From DASYQD01 sp963837455 (GTDB lineage Bacteria; Acidobacteriota; Thermoanaerobaculia; Multivoradales; JAIOJS01), in the NCBI GenBank assembly GCA_963837455.1, contig CAWINM010000006.1, positions 186,001 through 250,000 of the forward strand: a DNA stretch of 64,000 nucleotides. The letters run 5' to 3'. The position numbers were made by a program, and so were the translations under genes. Position 1 is the first letter of the stretch, and every line of letters begins with the position of its first letter. The notes beneath the pieces are model-generated. The model was not told the DNA's origin, searched no databases, and saw nothing but the letters and a program-made list of their open reading frames with translations. This document shows positions 55,255 to 63,873 of this stretch, in pieces.

Positions 55255-57391
55255 CTACTCGCAGCGCAGCGCCAGCATCGGCGCGATCCGCGACGCCCGC
55301 AGCGCCGGCACGTAGGCCGCCAGCATCGTCACCGCCACCATCGACGGCACGACGACGAGGTACACCGCGACGTCGACGCCGCCGGAGTCGAAGAGCATGG
55401 AGCTCATCAGCCGCTCGACGGCGAAGCCCATCGCCAGCCCGATCGCCGCCCCGATGCCCACCAGCGCGAGGCCCCTGCCGATGACCAGCCGCAGCACCGC
55501 GGAGCGGCCGGCGCCGATCGCCATGCGGATGCCGATCTCGCGGGTCCGGCGGCTGACGTTGTAGGACACCAGCCCGTACAGCCCCGCCATGGCCAGCAGC
55601 ACGCCCACCGCGCCCATCGTGCCGATCATCTCGATGGCCACGCCCGGTCCTTCGACGGTGTGGTACCTGTACAGGTCCTCGTAGGTCCTCATCTCCACCA
55701 CCGGCAGGCTGGGGTCGAGCGTGCGCACGATGTCGCGCAGCGGCGCGACCAGCTGCAACGGATCGCCGCTGGTGCGCAGCAACAGCACCATGCGTTCGCG
55801 CGGGTGCTGGGCGAGCGGCAGGTAGACGAAGTCCATCGGTGCCTCGGTGGGGTCTCGATACTTGATGGTGCGGGCGACCCCCACGATCTCCACCGCCGTG
55901 CCGCCGCGGTGGTCGAGCCGCAGGTGCCGGCCAACGGCGTCGCCGTTGGGCCAGTAGTGCTTCGCGAGCTGCTCGTTGACGACGGCCACTCGCGGCGCCT
56001 CGGCGGTGTCGGAGGCGAGGAAGGCCCGGCCGCGCAGGATCGGTACCCGCATCGTCGCGAAGTAGCCCTCGTCGACGGAATCCATCGCGGAGGTGAAGCT
56101 GTCGCGATCGGGCGGCAGCCGGTAGCCATCCGGCACGAAGGCGACGGCCTCGAAGGCGTCGAGCCCGAGCGGCGGGTTCTGGGTGAGCGTGGCGTTGCGC
56201 ACGCCGGGGGCTTCCCGCACCCGGCGGGTCAGGAGCTCGTAGAACTGCTTCGTCCGTTGCGGCGTGTACTGCACCAGCCGCGGGTCGAAGCGCGCCATCA
56301 GCAGGTGGTCTCTGGCGAACCCGGTCGCCTGGAGGGCGCTCTGCCGGAATCCACGCGCCATCAGGAAGCAGGCCGTGAGCAGCATCAACGAGGTAGCGAG
56401 CCGGGCCACCACCAGCGCGTTGCGTCCCCACGGCCGCTCGCGTCCCGGCACGTCGGCGGCGGTCGCCTTGAGCCCGTTGACCAGGTCCGCACGGCTGGTC
56501 TGCAGCGCCGGCGCCAGCCCGCACAGCAGCGCGCTCACTCCTGCCACCACGAGGCTCGCCAGCAGCACCCGCACGTCCATCTGGAAGGGGAGAGTGACCG
56601 GCAGCTCGGTGGGGATCTCGAAGGCGTCGAGGAAGCGGATGCCGCCATAGCCGACGGCAATCCCGCCCAGCCCTCCCAGGAAGGCGAGCACCAGGCTCTC
56701 GGTCAACAGCAGCCGGATCAGCCGAGAGCGGCCGGAGCCGAGCGCCAGCCGCACGGCGATCTCTCGCCTTCGCGTGCGGGCGCGGCTCAGCAACAGGCCG
56801 GCGACGTTGGTGCAGGCCACCAGCAGCACCGCCAACGCGAGGATCACGAAGATGACGCTGAACTTCCACTCGCTACGATCGCCTCGCGTCTGCATCTCGA
56901 TCTGCGTGCGCACGGCGGCCGCGCGGTCGCAGTAGAGCGCCGGGTACTCGCGGGCGAAGTCGCGCGCCAGCGCCGCGATCTCGCCCTGCGCCTGCCGCAG
57001 GGTGGTGCCCGCCGCGAGGCGGGCCTTGACGCTCAGCTCCCGATCGTCACGATCCTCGAGGAACCTCTTCTGCGGGTTGGTCGAGAACACTGGCGCCATC
57101 GCCAAGGGCACGTAGAAGTCGGGCCGCAGGAAGAGCTGGATCCCCGGGAAGCTGTCCGGGGCGACCCCGATGACGGTGAGCTCGGTGCCGTTGAGGAGGA
57201 CCCTCCTGCCGATCACCGAGGGATCGCTGCCGAGCTCGCGCTTCCAGAAGTCCGACCATGCTGAACGGCGTCGAGGTCATGCCGGTCCCGAGGGCGAGGG
57301 TGACGATCACGAACCCGGTCAGCCCGGGGGTGCGCCGCAGGCTGCGGAGGGCGTAGCGCAGGTCGGCGACGAAGTCGGTCAGACAGTGCAC
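55255..57391 (-). pseudogene. ADOP-family ABC permease with internal deletion
   Basis: The 5' piece (GTG 57391) reads DLRYALRSLRRTPGLTGFVI and TLALGTGMTSTPFSMV, the first membrane segment of MacB/ADOP permeases. It changes frame near 57258 straight into SDFWKRELGSDPSVIGRRVL, which normally lies about 130 residues later, after the first half of the MacB periplasmic core. The remainder is complete: KFSVIFVILALAVLLVACTN with two further membrane blocks and FtsX repeats (ARTRRREIAVRLALGSGRSR; RRTREIGIRMAIGAGRSAVL). The missing block and frame change suggest an inactivated permease or a collapsed assembly. It lies just after a truncated PadR gene. Confidence 0.75.
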
Positions 57392-57421
57392 GCGCCGCGT
57401 GTCGCGTACCTCCTCCTTGCG

Positions 57422-57700
57422 CTACTTCGCGCGCCGATTGTTCTCCGTCTGCTTCCACTCGGCGGTGATCCAACCCTCCTGCTCGAGCTTGTGCAGGGCG
57501 GGGTAGAGCGAGCCTTCGCTTACCTGCAGCACGTCGCCGGAGAGCGAGCGCAGCCGCAGACCGATGGCCCAGCCGTGCAGCGGCTGCAGCGCCAGGATCT
57601 TGAGCAGCAAGAGGTCGAGGGTGCCGAGGACGAGGTCGGTTTCCGAGGGAAGTCTAGGCCACCACCTCTCGGTAAGCAAGGGGAGTGAAGGGAGGCACAA
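57422..57700 (-). pseudogene. PadR-family regulator, C-terminally truncated
   Basis: The frame encodes the PadR winged helix: DLVLGTLDLLLLKILALQPL, HGWAIGLRLR, QVSEGSLYPALHKLEQEGWI and TENNRRAK. It then hits a TAG where family members continue for about 30 more residues with a dimerisation helix. The ADOP permease frame begins 30 bases later. PadR genes normally control the adjacent ADOP permease. Only a TTG at 57700 can serve as start, so the 5' end is uncertain too. Deletion at the gene junction is likely. Confidence 0.7.
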
Positions 57701-57754
57701 ACCGCCCGCGCCGAAAGGGGCGGCAGACCGAGGAAGGGACCCGCGGGTCGAGCG

Positions 57755-58489
57755 CTACTTCTCGGGGATCGCCGGCGTGTACCGGTAGCCCGGACGGCCC
57801 CACTCGAGGCGGGTGCCGGCGAGCGCGCCGTCCTTCTCGTGCACCTTCTCCCAGAGCATGTTGAGCACGATGTGCTCGGGGTCGACGAAGGAGCCCTTGG
57901 TCTGGTGCTGGCGCTCGAAGGTGATGGCGTTGCGGATGGCCGCCCCCACCTTGGGGTCGCGCGCCATGTCGCGCCCCTCCTCGACGCCCTTGTTCCAGGC
58001 CCCCCGCAGGTCGCTCGCCGAGTCCCACCCCCAGTCCTTGAAGGCGGTCTCCGGGTCCTTGTCGCGGTCGACGTCGACGTGCCCGGTGACCTCCCACATC
58101 AGGCCGTAGACGAACCCCTCTTGCGTCTGGATGCGCTCGCCGCTGCCGAAGGCGTTGTGGAGCTGCATCACGGTCATGCCGATGAGGGCGACGTAGCCGA
58201 GCGGGCTGAGGACCTCCGCCGCGCCGGCGATCGCGCCGCCCTCGCCACCCGCCTCGGCGGCGCCCCACTCCAGCCCCTCGATCGGCGGCCAGCCCTCCTC
58301 GGCGGCGAACATCTCGTAGAGCTCGGCGAGGTCGCCCGCCTGGTGGAGCCTGTCCATCACCGCCTCGGCCCGCTCGGGCCAGGGCGACTCGTGCATCTCG
58401 ACGTCGACCTCCGGCGGCTCGGCAGCCTCCTCGCTGGCAATCCATGCCGGAGGCTGCACCGCCGGAAGCTCCCAATCGGGCTCGCTCAT
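57755..58489 (-). CDS. Unknown protein, last gene of coiled-coil operon
   Basis: A 244-residue protein from ATG 58489 (GGAGAG upstream). The N-terminal 60 residues are acidic and tryptophan-containing (MSEPDWELPAVQPPAW). A single hydrophobic stretch, LSPLGYVALIGMTVMQL, lies near 97-113. The C-terminal half is polar and helical (TAFKDWGWDSASDLRGAWNK, NAITFERQHQTKGSFVDPEH). No family is recognised. It follows the fourth coiled-coil gene by 28 bases, so it is probably cotranscribed and may be the membrane-active or effector member of the set. Confidence 0.65.
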   Translation of the reverse strand: MSEPDWELPAVQPPAWIASEEAAEPPEVDVEMHESPWPERAEAVMDRLHQAGDLAELYEMFAAEEGWPPIEGLEWGAAEAGGEGGAIAGAAEVLSPLGYVALIGMTVMQLHNAFGSGERIQTQEGFVYGLMWEVTGHVDVDRDKDPETAFKDWGWDSASDLRGAWNKGVEEGRDMARDPKVGAAIRNAITFERQHQTKGSFVDPEHIVLNMLWEKVHEKDGALAGTRLEWGRPGYRYTPAIPEK

Positions 58490-58517
58490 CGTCACTCTCC
58501 TCGGCCCTCGCGTGCCG

Positions 58518-59429
58518 TCAGCAGGGGAACCCCTCGAGCCCCCAGCGGCCGCGGACCTCGTGCAGCTTCTGCTCGGCGACCTTGGCCGCCTGGCTGGTGG
58601 TCTGCAGCGACTCGACCACCATCTCGCTCGCCACTTGCAGGCGCCCCTTGTCGTCGGCGAGCGCGTGGGCGAGCGCATCGAGACCGCCGCGCAGGGCTTC
58701 CGCCTCCTGCGCCGCGTGGTCGAGCTGCTCCTCGCCGAGCTGCCGCGTCGCCTGCTCCGTGTACTCCGCCACGTCCCCGGCGTGCGTCTCCATGAGGGTG
58801 AAGGTCTCGACCACCATGCCGTGGACCTCATCGAGCTTGCCGTGCCAGTCCTGCTCCTTCTCGGCGAGCAATGCCGGGCAGCGGTCGTGGAGCACGGCGA
58901 GCAGCTCGGTCGACGCGGCCTCCAGCGCGCGCCGCGAGTCGGCGTAGAGCGAGGCCAGGTCGATGCTGAGCAGCTGCTCGGCGGCGTCGATCGCCTGCGC
59001 GAGCCCCGAGGTGATCCTCTCGATTCCGTCGAGGGCGGCCTGGCTCGCCACTGCCGCCGCCTCGGCGAGCGCCGTCACCTGTGGTGCGAGCCCGCTGAGC
59101 TCGCCCGCCGCGCCGGCGAGCGCCGTCGACTGCGTTTGCAGGGTCTGCGCCCCGGTCGCACCGGTCTCGTGGCTGGCGTTGGCGATCGCCGCCAGCGCCG
59201 CCTCGGCCGCGTTGGAGCCGTCGGCGAGCCGCTGGCTGGCGTCCTCGACGGTGTGGGCCAGTGCCTCCACCGCGTCGTGCAGGGCGGTGCGGTCCGCCGT
59301 CAGCCGCTCGCGCAGAGCGGCGACGTGCGCCGCCGCCGTCTCGCACTCGTGGTCGATGTCGTCCAACCGTTCGCGCAACGGTCGCACCTGCTCGAGGGCA
59401 GCGGGCGCCGTGGTTTCGAGGTCGCTCAC
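58518..59429 (-). CDS. Alanine-rich coiled-coil protein, fourth of four
   Basis: A 303-residue soluble protein, nearly all helix, with long Ala/Leu/Glu heptad-like stretches (RPLRERLDDIDHECETAAAH, LAQAIDAAEQLLSIDLASLY, EYTEQATRQLGEEQLDHAAQ). Composition resembles the signalling helix of chemoreceptors or apolipoprotein-like bundles, but the chemoreceptor hairpin motif is not present. It ends GLEGFPC with a terminal cysteine. It has no signal peptide or membrane segment. Its length is close to its three upstream neighbours. Confidence 0.65.
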   Translation of the reverse strand: MSDLETTAPAALEQVRPLRERLDDIDHECETAAAHVAALRERLTADRTALHDAVEALAHTVEDASQRLADGSNAAEAALAAIANASHETGATGAQTLQTQSTALAGAAGELSGLAPQVTALAEAAAVASQAALDGIERITSGLAQAIDAAEQLLSIDLASLYADSRRALEAASTELLAVLHDRCPALLAEKEQDWHGKLDEVHGMVVETFTLMETHAGDVAEYTEQATRQLGEEQLDHAAQEAEALRGGLDALAHALADDKGRLQVASEMVVESLQTTSQAAKVAEQKLHEVRGRWGLEGFPC

Positions 59430-59446
59430 CGGGCTCTCCTTCGCCG

Positions 59447-60367
59447 CTACTGCAGCTTCTCCATCGCCTCGTTGATCTGGCGGATGCCGTCGGGGAGGTG
59501 TCCCGCCGCCTCCTCGAGCAGCGCCAGCGACGCGTCCTGTGCCGCCTGCGCCTCCCGCACCGCCGCCTCGCGCTGCTCCGCCTCGCCGGCGAGCTCCTGC
59601 AGGGCGGTGCGCGCACTCTCCTCCGCCTGCAGCACCGGCGCGCGCACGGCGTCGTGCAGGCGCGTCTCCCAGCCGTCCTCGATCGCGCTGAGCTGGCCGC
59701 CGAGGGCATCGAGCGGCGCCTGCAGGTTGGTCCGGTGCTCCTGGTGCCGCCGCTCGAGCTTCTCGACCAGGGCGGCGGCGTCGGCCTGCGCGGCCGCCGC
59801 CAGCTGCACCATGCGCTCGAGCAGCCCGTGCTCGGCCTCGCTCACCGACTGCTTGGTCTGGTCGAGCAGCTCATGCAGCGCCGCCGCCTCCTTGCTCGCC
59901 GCCTCGGCGGCGGCGCGCAGCCGGGTGGCACCTTCGCCGGCCGCGCCGCCCAGTCGCTGCACGGCGTCCGTACCGGCGACCGACGCCTGGTCGACCCTGG
60001 TCGCCGCGGCGAAGACGCCGTGGAGCAGCCCGGCCTGCGCGCTGGCGACCTGGCCGCCGGCGTCGTGCAGCGCCTGCTCGGCGCCCCCCAGGCCGTCGCT
60101 CGCCTCGGACCACGCCTTCTCCGCCGCGTCCCCGGCGTCCTGCTGGCGTTTGTCCAGCTCCTCGAGCTCGTTCTTGAAGGCGGGCATGGCGTTGCGGCTG
60201 CTGGTGAGAAAGCTGGTCGCCTCGTCGCGGGCGTCGGCGATCTCCTGTAGCAGCGCCGTCGCGGCGTCGGCGAGGCCGTGGGCGCGACCAATGGTCTCCG
60301 ACGCATGCTGGCGCAAGGCGGGCACGGCGTCCGCCAGCTCGGCGAGGTCTTCCTTGAGGGGGCTCAT
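59447..60367 (-). CDS. Alanine-rich coiled-coil protein, third of four
   Basis: A 306-residue all-helical protein (MSPLKEDLAELADAVPALRQ), with heptad-rich segments such as FKNELEELDKRQQDAGDAAE and LVEKLERRHQEHRTNLQ. Its start overlaps the stop of the second coiled-coil gene (ATGA), showing coupled translation. No cysteines, metal motifs or membrane segments are visible. No family recognised. Confidence 0.65.
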   Translation of the reverse strand: MSPLKEDLAELADAVPALRQHASETIGRAHGLADAATALLQEIADARDEATSFLTSSRNAMPAFKNELEELDKRQQDAGDAAEKAWSEASDGLGGAEQALHDAGGQVASAQAGLLHGVFAAATRVDQASVAGTDAVQRLGGAAGEGATRLRAAAEAASKEAAALHELLDQTKQSVSEAEHGLLERMVQLAAAAQADAAALVEKLERRHQEHRTNLQAPLDALGGQLSAIEDGWETRLHDAVRAPVLQAEESARTALQELAGEAEQREAAVREAQAAQDASLALLEEAAGHLPDGIRQINEAMEKLQ

Positions 60368-61323
60368 TGCTGCAACGCCTCCAGGACGCTGTGGATCTGC
60401 AAGATCTCCTCCTCGGCGGTGGCGATCTGCGGCGCCAGCGCCGCCACCTGCGTGGCCCGCGCCTCGTCGCCCTGGGCGGTGGCGGCGCTGCGTTCGACCT
60501 CGATCTCGGCGCGGTCGAGGGCGCCGCTGGCGGTATCCACGACGGCCGCGGCGTGCTCGGCCGCCTCCTGGATGGCCTTCGCCGCGTCGGTGGCGACCGA
60601 CTCCATGCGCTCGACGACCATCTGCACTCCGCGGTTCCACTCCTCGGTGAGCTGCGCATGGAAGCCGTGGACCTCCCCCTGCAGCGCGGCGAGCGCCTCT
60701 TTGGTGTCCTGCGGCAGGTCCAGGCGCACCTTGCGTTCCTCCCATTGCGCGGCACCGAGGTCGGAGTGGTCCCCATCCACGGCGGCAGCCGTGGCGGTGA
60801 TCTCGGCCGTCGCCTGCTCGGCGGCAGCGGCCGTCTGGCCACCGGCCAGCAGCTCCTGGTCGAAGGGCGCGAGCCCGTGCTCCACCTCGTCGGCAAACTC
60901 CCCGAACGCCGTCTGTCGCTGCGCCAGCACCGCCAAGGCCGGCTCGAAGCCGTCCGTCAGCAGGCTGCCGAGCGCGCTGCCGAGCGCCGCGGCCTCGTCC
61001 TCGAGCGTGTGGGCGATCCGCTCCCTCGCCTCGTTGACGTGTTGTTCGAGGCCGGGCACGCGGGCGTCGAGCTCCTGGTTCGCGCGCGTGCCGAGCGCCT
61101 GCGCCGCCTGCTCGACCTCGCCCCCCGAGCTGCTCGCCTCCTGGGTCAACGCCTCCACCTCACCCTGCAGCCCGTCGAGCGCCTCGCGCAGGCTGGTCTC
61201 GGCGTCACCGAGGGTGTGGGTGAGGCCGTCGAGCTGCGAGGCGAGCGACTGCAGCCCTGGGTTGGCCGCCTCCAGCACGCCGCAGAACGCCCGCAGGCTG
61301 TCGAGATTGTCCCCGTTGCCCAT
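60364..61323 (-). CDS. Alanine-rich coiled-coil protein, second of four
   Basis: A 319-residue helical protein (MGNGDNLDSLRAFCGVLEAA). Long amphipathic helices include ELDARVPGLEQHVNEARERI and EEWNRGVQMVVERMESVATD. It carries one cysteine near the N-terminus. It begins 4 bases after the stop of the first gene and overlaps the third, so the set forms a tight operon. No enzyme motif seen. Confidence 0.65.
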   Translation of the reverse strand: MGNGDNLDSLRAFCGVLEAANPGLQSLASQLDGLTHTLGDAETSLREALDGLQGEVEALTQEASSSGGEVEQAAQALGTRANQELDARVPGLEQHVNEARERIAHTLEDEAAALGSALGSLLTDGFEPALAVLAQRQTAFGEFADEVEHGLAPFDQELLAGGQTAAAAEQATAEITATAAAVDGDHSDLGAAQWEERKVRLDLPQDTKEALAALQGEVHGFHAQLTEEWNRGVQMVVERMESVATDAAKAIQEAAEHAAAVVDTASGALDRAEIEVERSAATAQGDEARATQVAALAPQIATAEEEILQIHSVLEALQQ

Positions 61324-61326
61324 GTG

Positions 61327-62241
61327 CTAGCTCTCCTTGGGCATGGCGCGTTGCAAGGAGTCGGCGATGCCGCCGAGGGCGCTGATCGCCTTCTCGCCGT
61401 TGTCGAGCAGCGTGGCGATGGGGCCGTGCACCGCGTCGCGCACGGTCTCGGGCAGCTGGACGAGGTCGGTGAGCGCGTTGTGCAGGGGATCGAGCGCCGT
61501 CGCCAGCCAGGTATCGGGCGGCGCACTGGCCGGCGTTTCGCCGGTGAACCCGTGCCGGATGGCGAAGACGAGGCCGTTGTGCCCCTGGATGGCGTCGTTG
61601 CACAGCTCGACCACGTGGGTGGCGACGTCGCCGAGCGCATGGGAGAGCGCCACGTCCATCGCCTGCACGCTCTGCTGCGCCAGCGCGGCGAGGCCGCGGA
61701 AGGAGTCGTTGAGCTTGCGCCCCTCGGCGTTCACCTGCTCCTGCGCCGCGGTGACCGCGCTCTGCAGGCTCTCGAGATGCTGGTGAGCCTGCTGCATGCT
61801 GCCCTGCGCCCGCTGCTCGAGCGACTGGATCCGCGCCTGCAGCTCCTGGAAGGCGGCGTCGAGCTGCCTGGCCGAGCCGTCGGTGGCCTGCAGCAGGTGC
61901 TGCCGCGCTGCGTCCACCTTCTCCACCTCGTCGCGCACCGCGGCGAGCAGGGCCTTGATCTGCGACTCGGCCTCCTCGGCGCGCGCCGGCAGCGAGTGCA
62001 GGACGTCGACGGCGGCGCTCGCCGCGTGGTCGACCTGCTCGCGCGCGTGCGCGAGCGCATCGACGGCCTGGGCCATCTCCTGGTGCAGGCTGTCGGCCTC
62101 CTGCGCAGCGAGCGCGCCGAGCGCCGTGGCGCGCTCGGCGGTGGCCGTCGCGGCGGTCGCTGCCGTCTCGGCATGCTGCGCCAGGTCTTCGGTGAGACGC
62201 ACTGCTTCCTGCAAGAGCTGATTCAGCTCGGGGGCACTCAT
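61327..62241 (-). CDS. Alanine-rich coiled-coil protein, first of four
   Basis: A 304-residue protein from ATG 62241 behind AGGAGTG. Residues 1-210 are continuous heptad-like helix (ELNQLLQEAVRLTEDLAQHA, QHLLQATDGSARQLDAAFQE, SLEQRAQGSMQQAHQHLESL). The C-terminal 90 residues are less regular (VFAIRHGFTGETPASAPPDT). It leads the operon of four such proteins. I do not recognise the family. A structural or scaffold role is a guess from composition. Confidence 0.65.
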   Translation of the reverse strand: MSAPELNQLLQEAVRLTEDLAQHAETAATAATATAERATALGALAAQEADSLHQEMAQAVDALAHAREQVDHAASAAVDVLHSLPARAEEAESQIKALLAAVRDEVEKVDAARQHLLQATDGSARQLDAAFQELQARIQSLEQRAQGSMQQAHQHLESLQSAVTAAQEQVNAEGRKLNDSFRGLAALAQQSVQAMDVALSHALGDVATHVVELCNDAIQGHNGLVFAIRHGFTGETPASAPPDTWLATALDPLHNALTDLVQLPETVRDAVHGPIATLLDNGEKAISALGGIADSLQRAMPKES

Positions 62242-62416
62242 CGGTTCACTCCTGGTGAGGCTGCAGCCACTTGTAGTCGGCTGCGAACGGGGGCCGGCGG
62301 ACGCCAAGCGCGTCGCCGGGATTGGAGTTAGTTCGCACCCGATCGTCATCGGTTCAATCGCGCCTGCCACCATTCGCGGAGCATGGCCCGACGAGTGTCG
62401 CCGCCCCCGACGCGGC

Positions 62417-63079
62417 TCAGCAGCGGAACGGCGGTGGCTGCACGCGGGCGGCGTCGAGCCCGTCCGTGGCCTCGAGCCAGTCGGCCACCCGCTCCACGGC
62501 CCCTCCGACGTCGTCGGCGGAGACGTCGAGCTCGAGCCGCGGCAGGAGCGACTCGCCGGCCAGCCGGCGGAAGAGCTCCTGCTCGGCCACGAAGCTCGCG
62601 AGGTCGTCGTACTGGCGCGGGTTGCCGGAGACGGCGAGCCGCCGCTCCCGAGCCCTGGCGAAACTCTCGCCGGCACGCACGCAGAGCACCAGCCGGAAGC
62701 CAAGCGGAAGCAGCCGCTGCTCGAGCCAGCGGAAGTCGACGTCGCGCCCGCCCTGCGCGAGCTGCCAGGCTCGCGTCGAGAGGTGGAAGCGATCCACCAG
62801 CCATGAGTAGTACGGCAGCAGCTCGAAGAGCCGGAGCCAGGCCTCGTAGGTGGCGAGTGCCCTGCCCTCCTCGGCCGGCGCGAAGTTGATCAGGCCCCTT
62901 CCCCACGGATAAGGCGTGAAACCGCACCACTCCGCCGAGATCACCGGCGAGTGGTAGCGGTAGCGGCGCTGCCCCACCAGCCGCGGATGCTCGTTGAGGG
63001 CGAGGGCGATCTCCGTCTTCCAGGTGAGCCGCGTGCCCTCGAGGATCACCTTCGGGCAGAGCTTGACGGGCGCGCTCAC
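62417..63079 (-). CDS. Deoxynucleoside-kinase-like P-loop protein with altered Walker A
   Basis: A 220-residue protein from GTG 63079. The P-loop region reads VILEGTRLTWKTEIALAL, so the glycine before the catalytic lysine (Gly-Lys-Thr) is Trp20. Downstream features fit thymidylate/deoxynucleoside kinases: an aromatic substrate loop YRYHSPVISAEWCGFTPYPW, a DRFH segment (YYSWLVDRFHLSTRAWQL), a lid-type arginine-rich segment RARERRLAVSGNPRQYDDL, and a C-terminal LPRLELDVSADDV. Either the substitution abolishes ATP binding or the family has a variant loop. An alternative start at 63127 adds 16 residues. Confidence 0.6.
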   Translation of the reverse strand: MSAPVKLCPKVILEGTRLTWKTEIALALNEHPRLVGQRRYRYHSPVISAEWCGFTPYPWGRGLINFAPAEEGRALATYEAWLRLFELLPYYSWLVDRFHLSTRAWQLAQGGRDVDFRWLEQRLLPLGFRLVLCVRAGESFARARERRLAVSGNPRQYDDLASFVAEQELFRRLAGESLLPRLELDVSADDVGGAVERVADWLEATDGLDAARVQPPPFRC

Positions 63080-63146
63080 GACCGCGCTCCGCCCCGCCGG
63101 TGCCCCAGTGGCCGCCCTCGCCGGCAACGGATCCTCGGCGCCTCGC

Positions 63147-63635
63147 TCAGAGCGTCTCGGCGGCGAGCTGGGCCAGCTTGCGGGCGGCGGCGGCGTCGGG
63201 CGCCGTCACCTCGGCCGCATAGCGGCCGCGACGGACGAAGCGGAGCTTCCAGCGTCCGTCCTCGTCGTGGCAGAGGACGGCGGCGTCGCCGAGGCCGGCG
63301 ACCGCCTCCTTGGCGCCGTTCTGCTCGGCGAGCAGGCGTTCGTAGGCCTCGGGGCGATAGAGCCATATCACGTAGCCGGCGGCCGGCGCCTGGGGCGGCC
63401 GCGCCGGCGCGACGAGGTAGGTGCAGCGCGCGAAGTCGCCGTCCGGCGCCGCGAACGGGCGCGCCCGCTGGAGCTTGCCGCCCAGCGCGCCGGCCACCGC
63501 CGCACCGGGGACGGCGGCGCAGACGTCCACCTTGGCGGGATCGAGCGGCGCCGCCAGCACGGCAGCGCCCGGGAGACAGAGGACGATGGCGCCGACGACG
63601 GGCCAGCGGGGACGTGGGCGGAGTCTCGCTCGCAT
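63147..63635 (-). CDS. Small exported protein of unknown function
   Basis: A 162-residue protein with a signal peptide (WPVVGAIVLCLPGAAVLA). The mature part has three cysteines (VDVCAAVPG, FARCTYLVA, AVLCHDEDG) and a compact alpha/beta pattern reminiscent of DUF3558-type envelope proteins. The ATG at 63635 is close behind GGGAGG, with unusually short spacing, so the start is not certain. No functional motif. Confidence 0.65.
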   Translation of the reverse strand: MRARLRPRPRWPVVGAIVLCLPGAAVLAAPLDPAKVDVCAAVPGAAVAGALGGKLQRARPFAAPDGDFARCTYLVAPARPPQAPAAGYVIWLYRPEAYERLLAEQNGAKEAVAGLGDAAVLCHDEDGRWKLRFVRRGRYAAEVTAPDAAAARKLAQLAAETL

Positions 63636-63705
63636 CCTCCCAGTGTAGACCCAGCCGCCCCGGCGGCGCCGCCGCGTTTGCCCGGGCCTCCGCGGTGACT
63701 CCCCG

Positions 63706-63873
63706 TCAGCGGCGCGCGCCGTGCCGCGTCCGCGAGTGGCGCACCCGCGACGCCGCCAGCAGGTGACGCGACCGCCGCCGGCCGGCGGCGTCGTCGTCGA
63801 GCAAGGCAAGCCCCCAGGACAGCGCGGCTGCCGCCGCCGCCAGCACCAGGATGCTGAGCCATACACCGCTCAT
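63706..63873 (-). CDS. Small single-span membrane protein
   Basis: A 55-residue protein (MSGVWLSILVLAAAAAALSW) with one membrane helix followed by an acidic patch and a basic tail (AGRRRSRHLLAASRVRHSRT). Its ATG overlaps the stop of the upstream CBS-domain gene (ATGA), so it is probably cotranslated with it. No family recognised. Confidence 0.5.
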   Translation of the reverse strand: MSGVWLSILVLAAAAAALSWGLALLDDDAAGRRRSRHLLAASRVRHSRTRHGARR

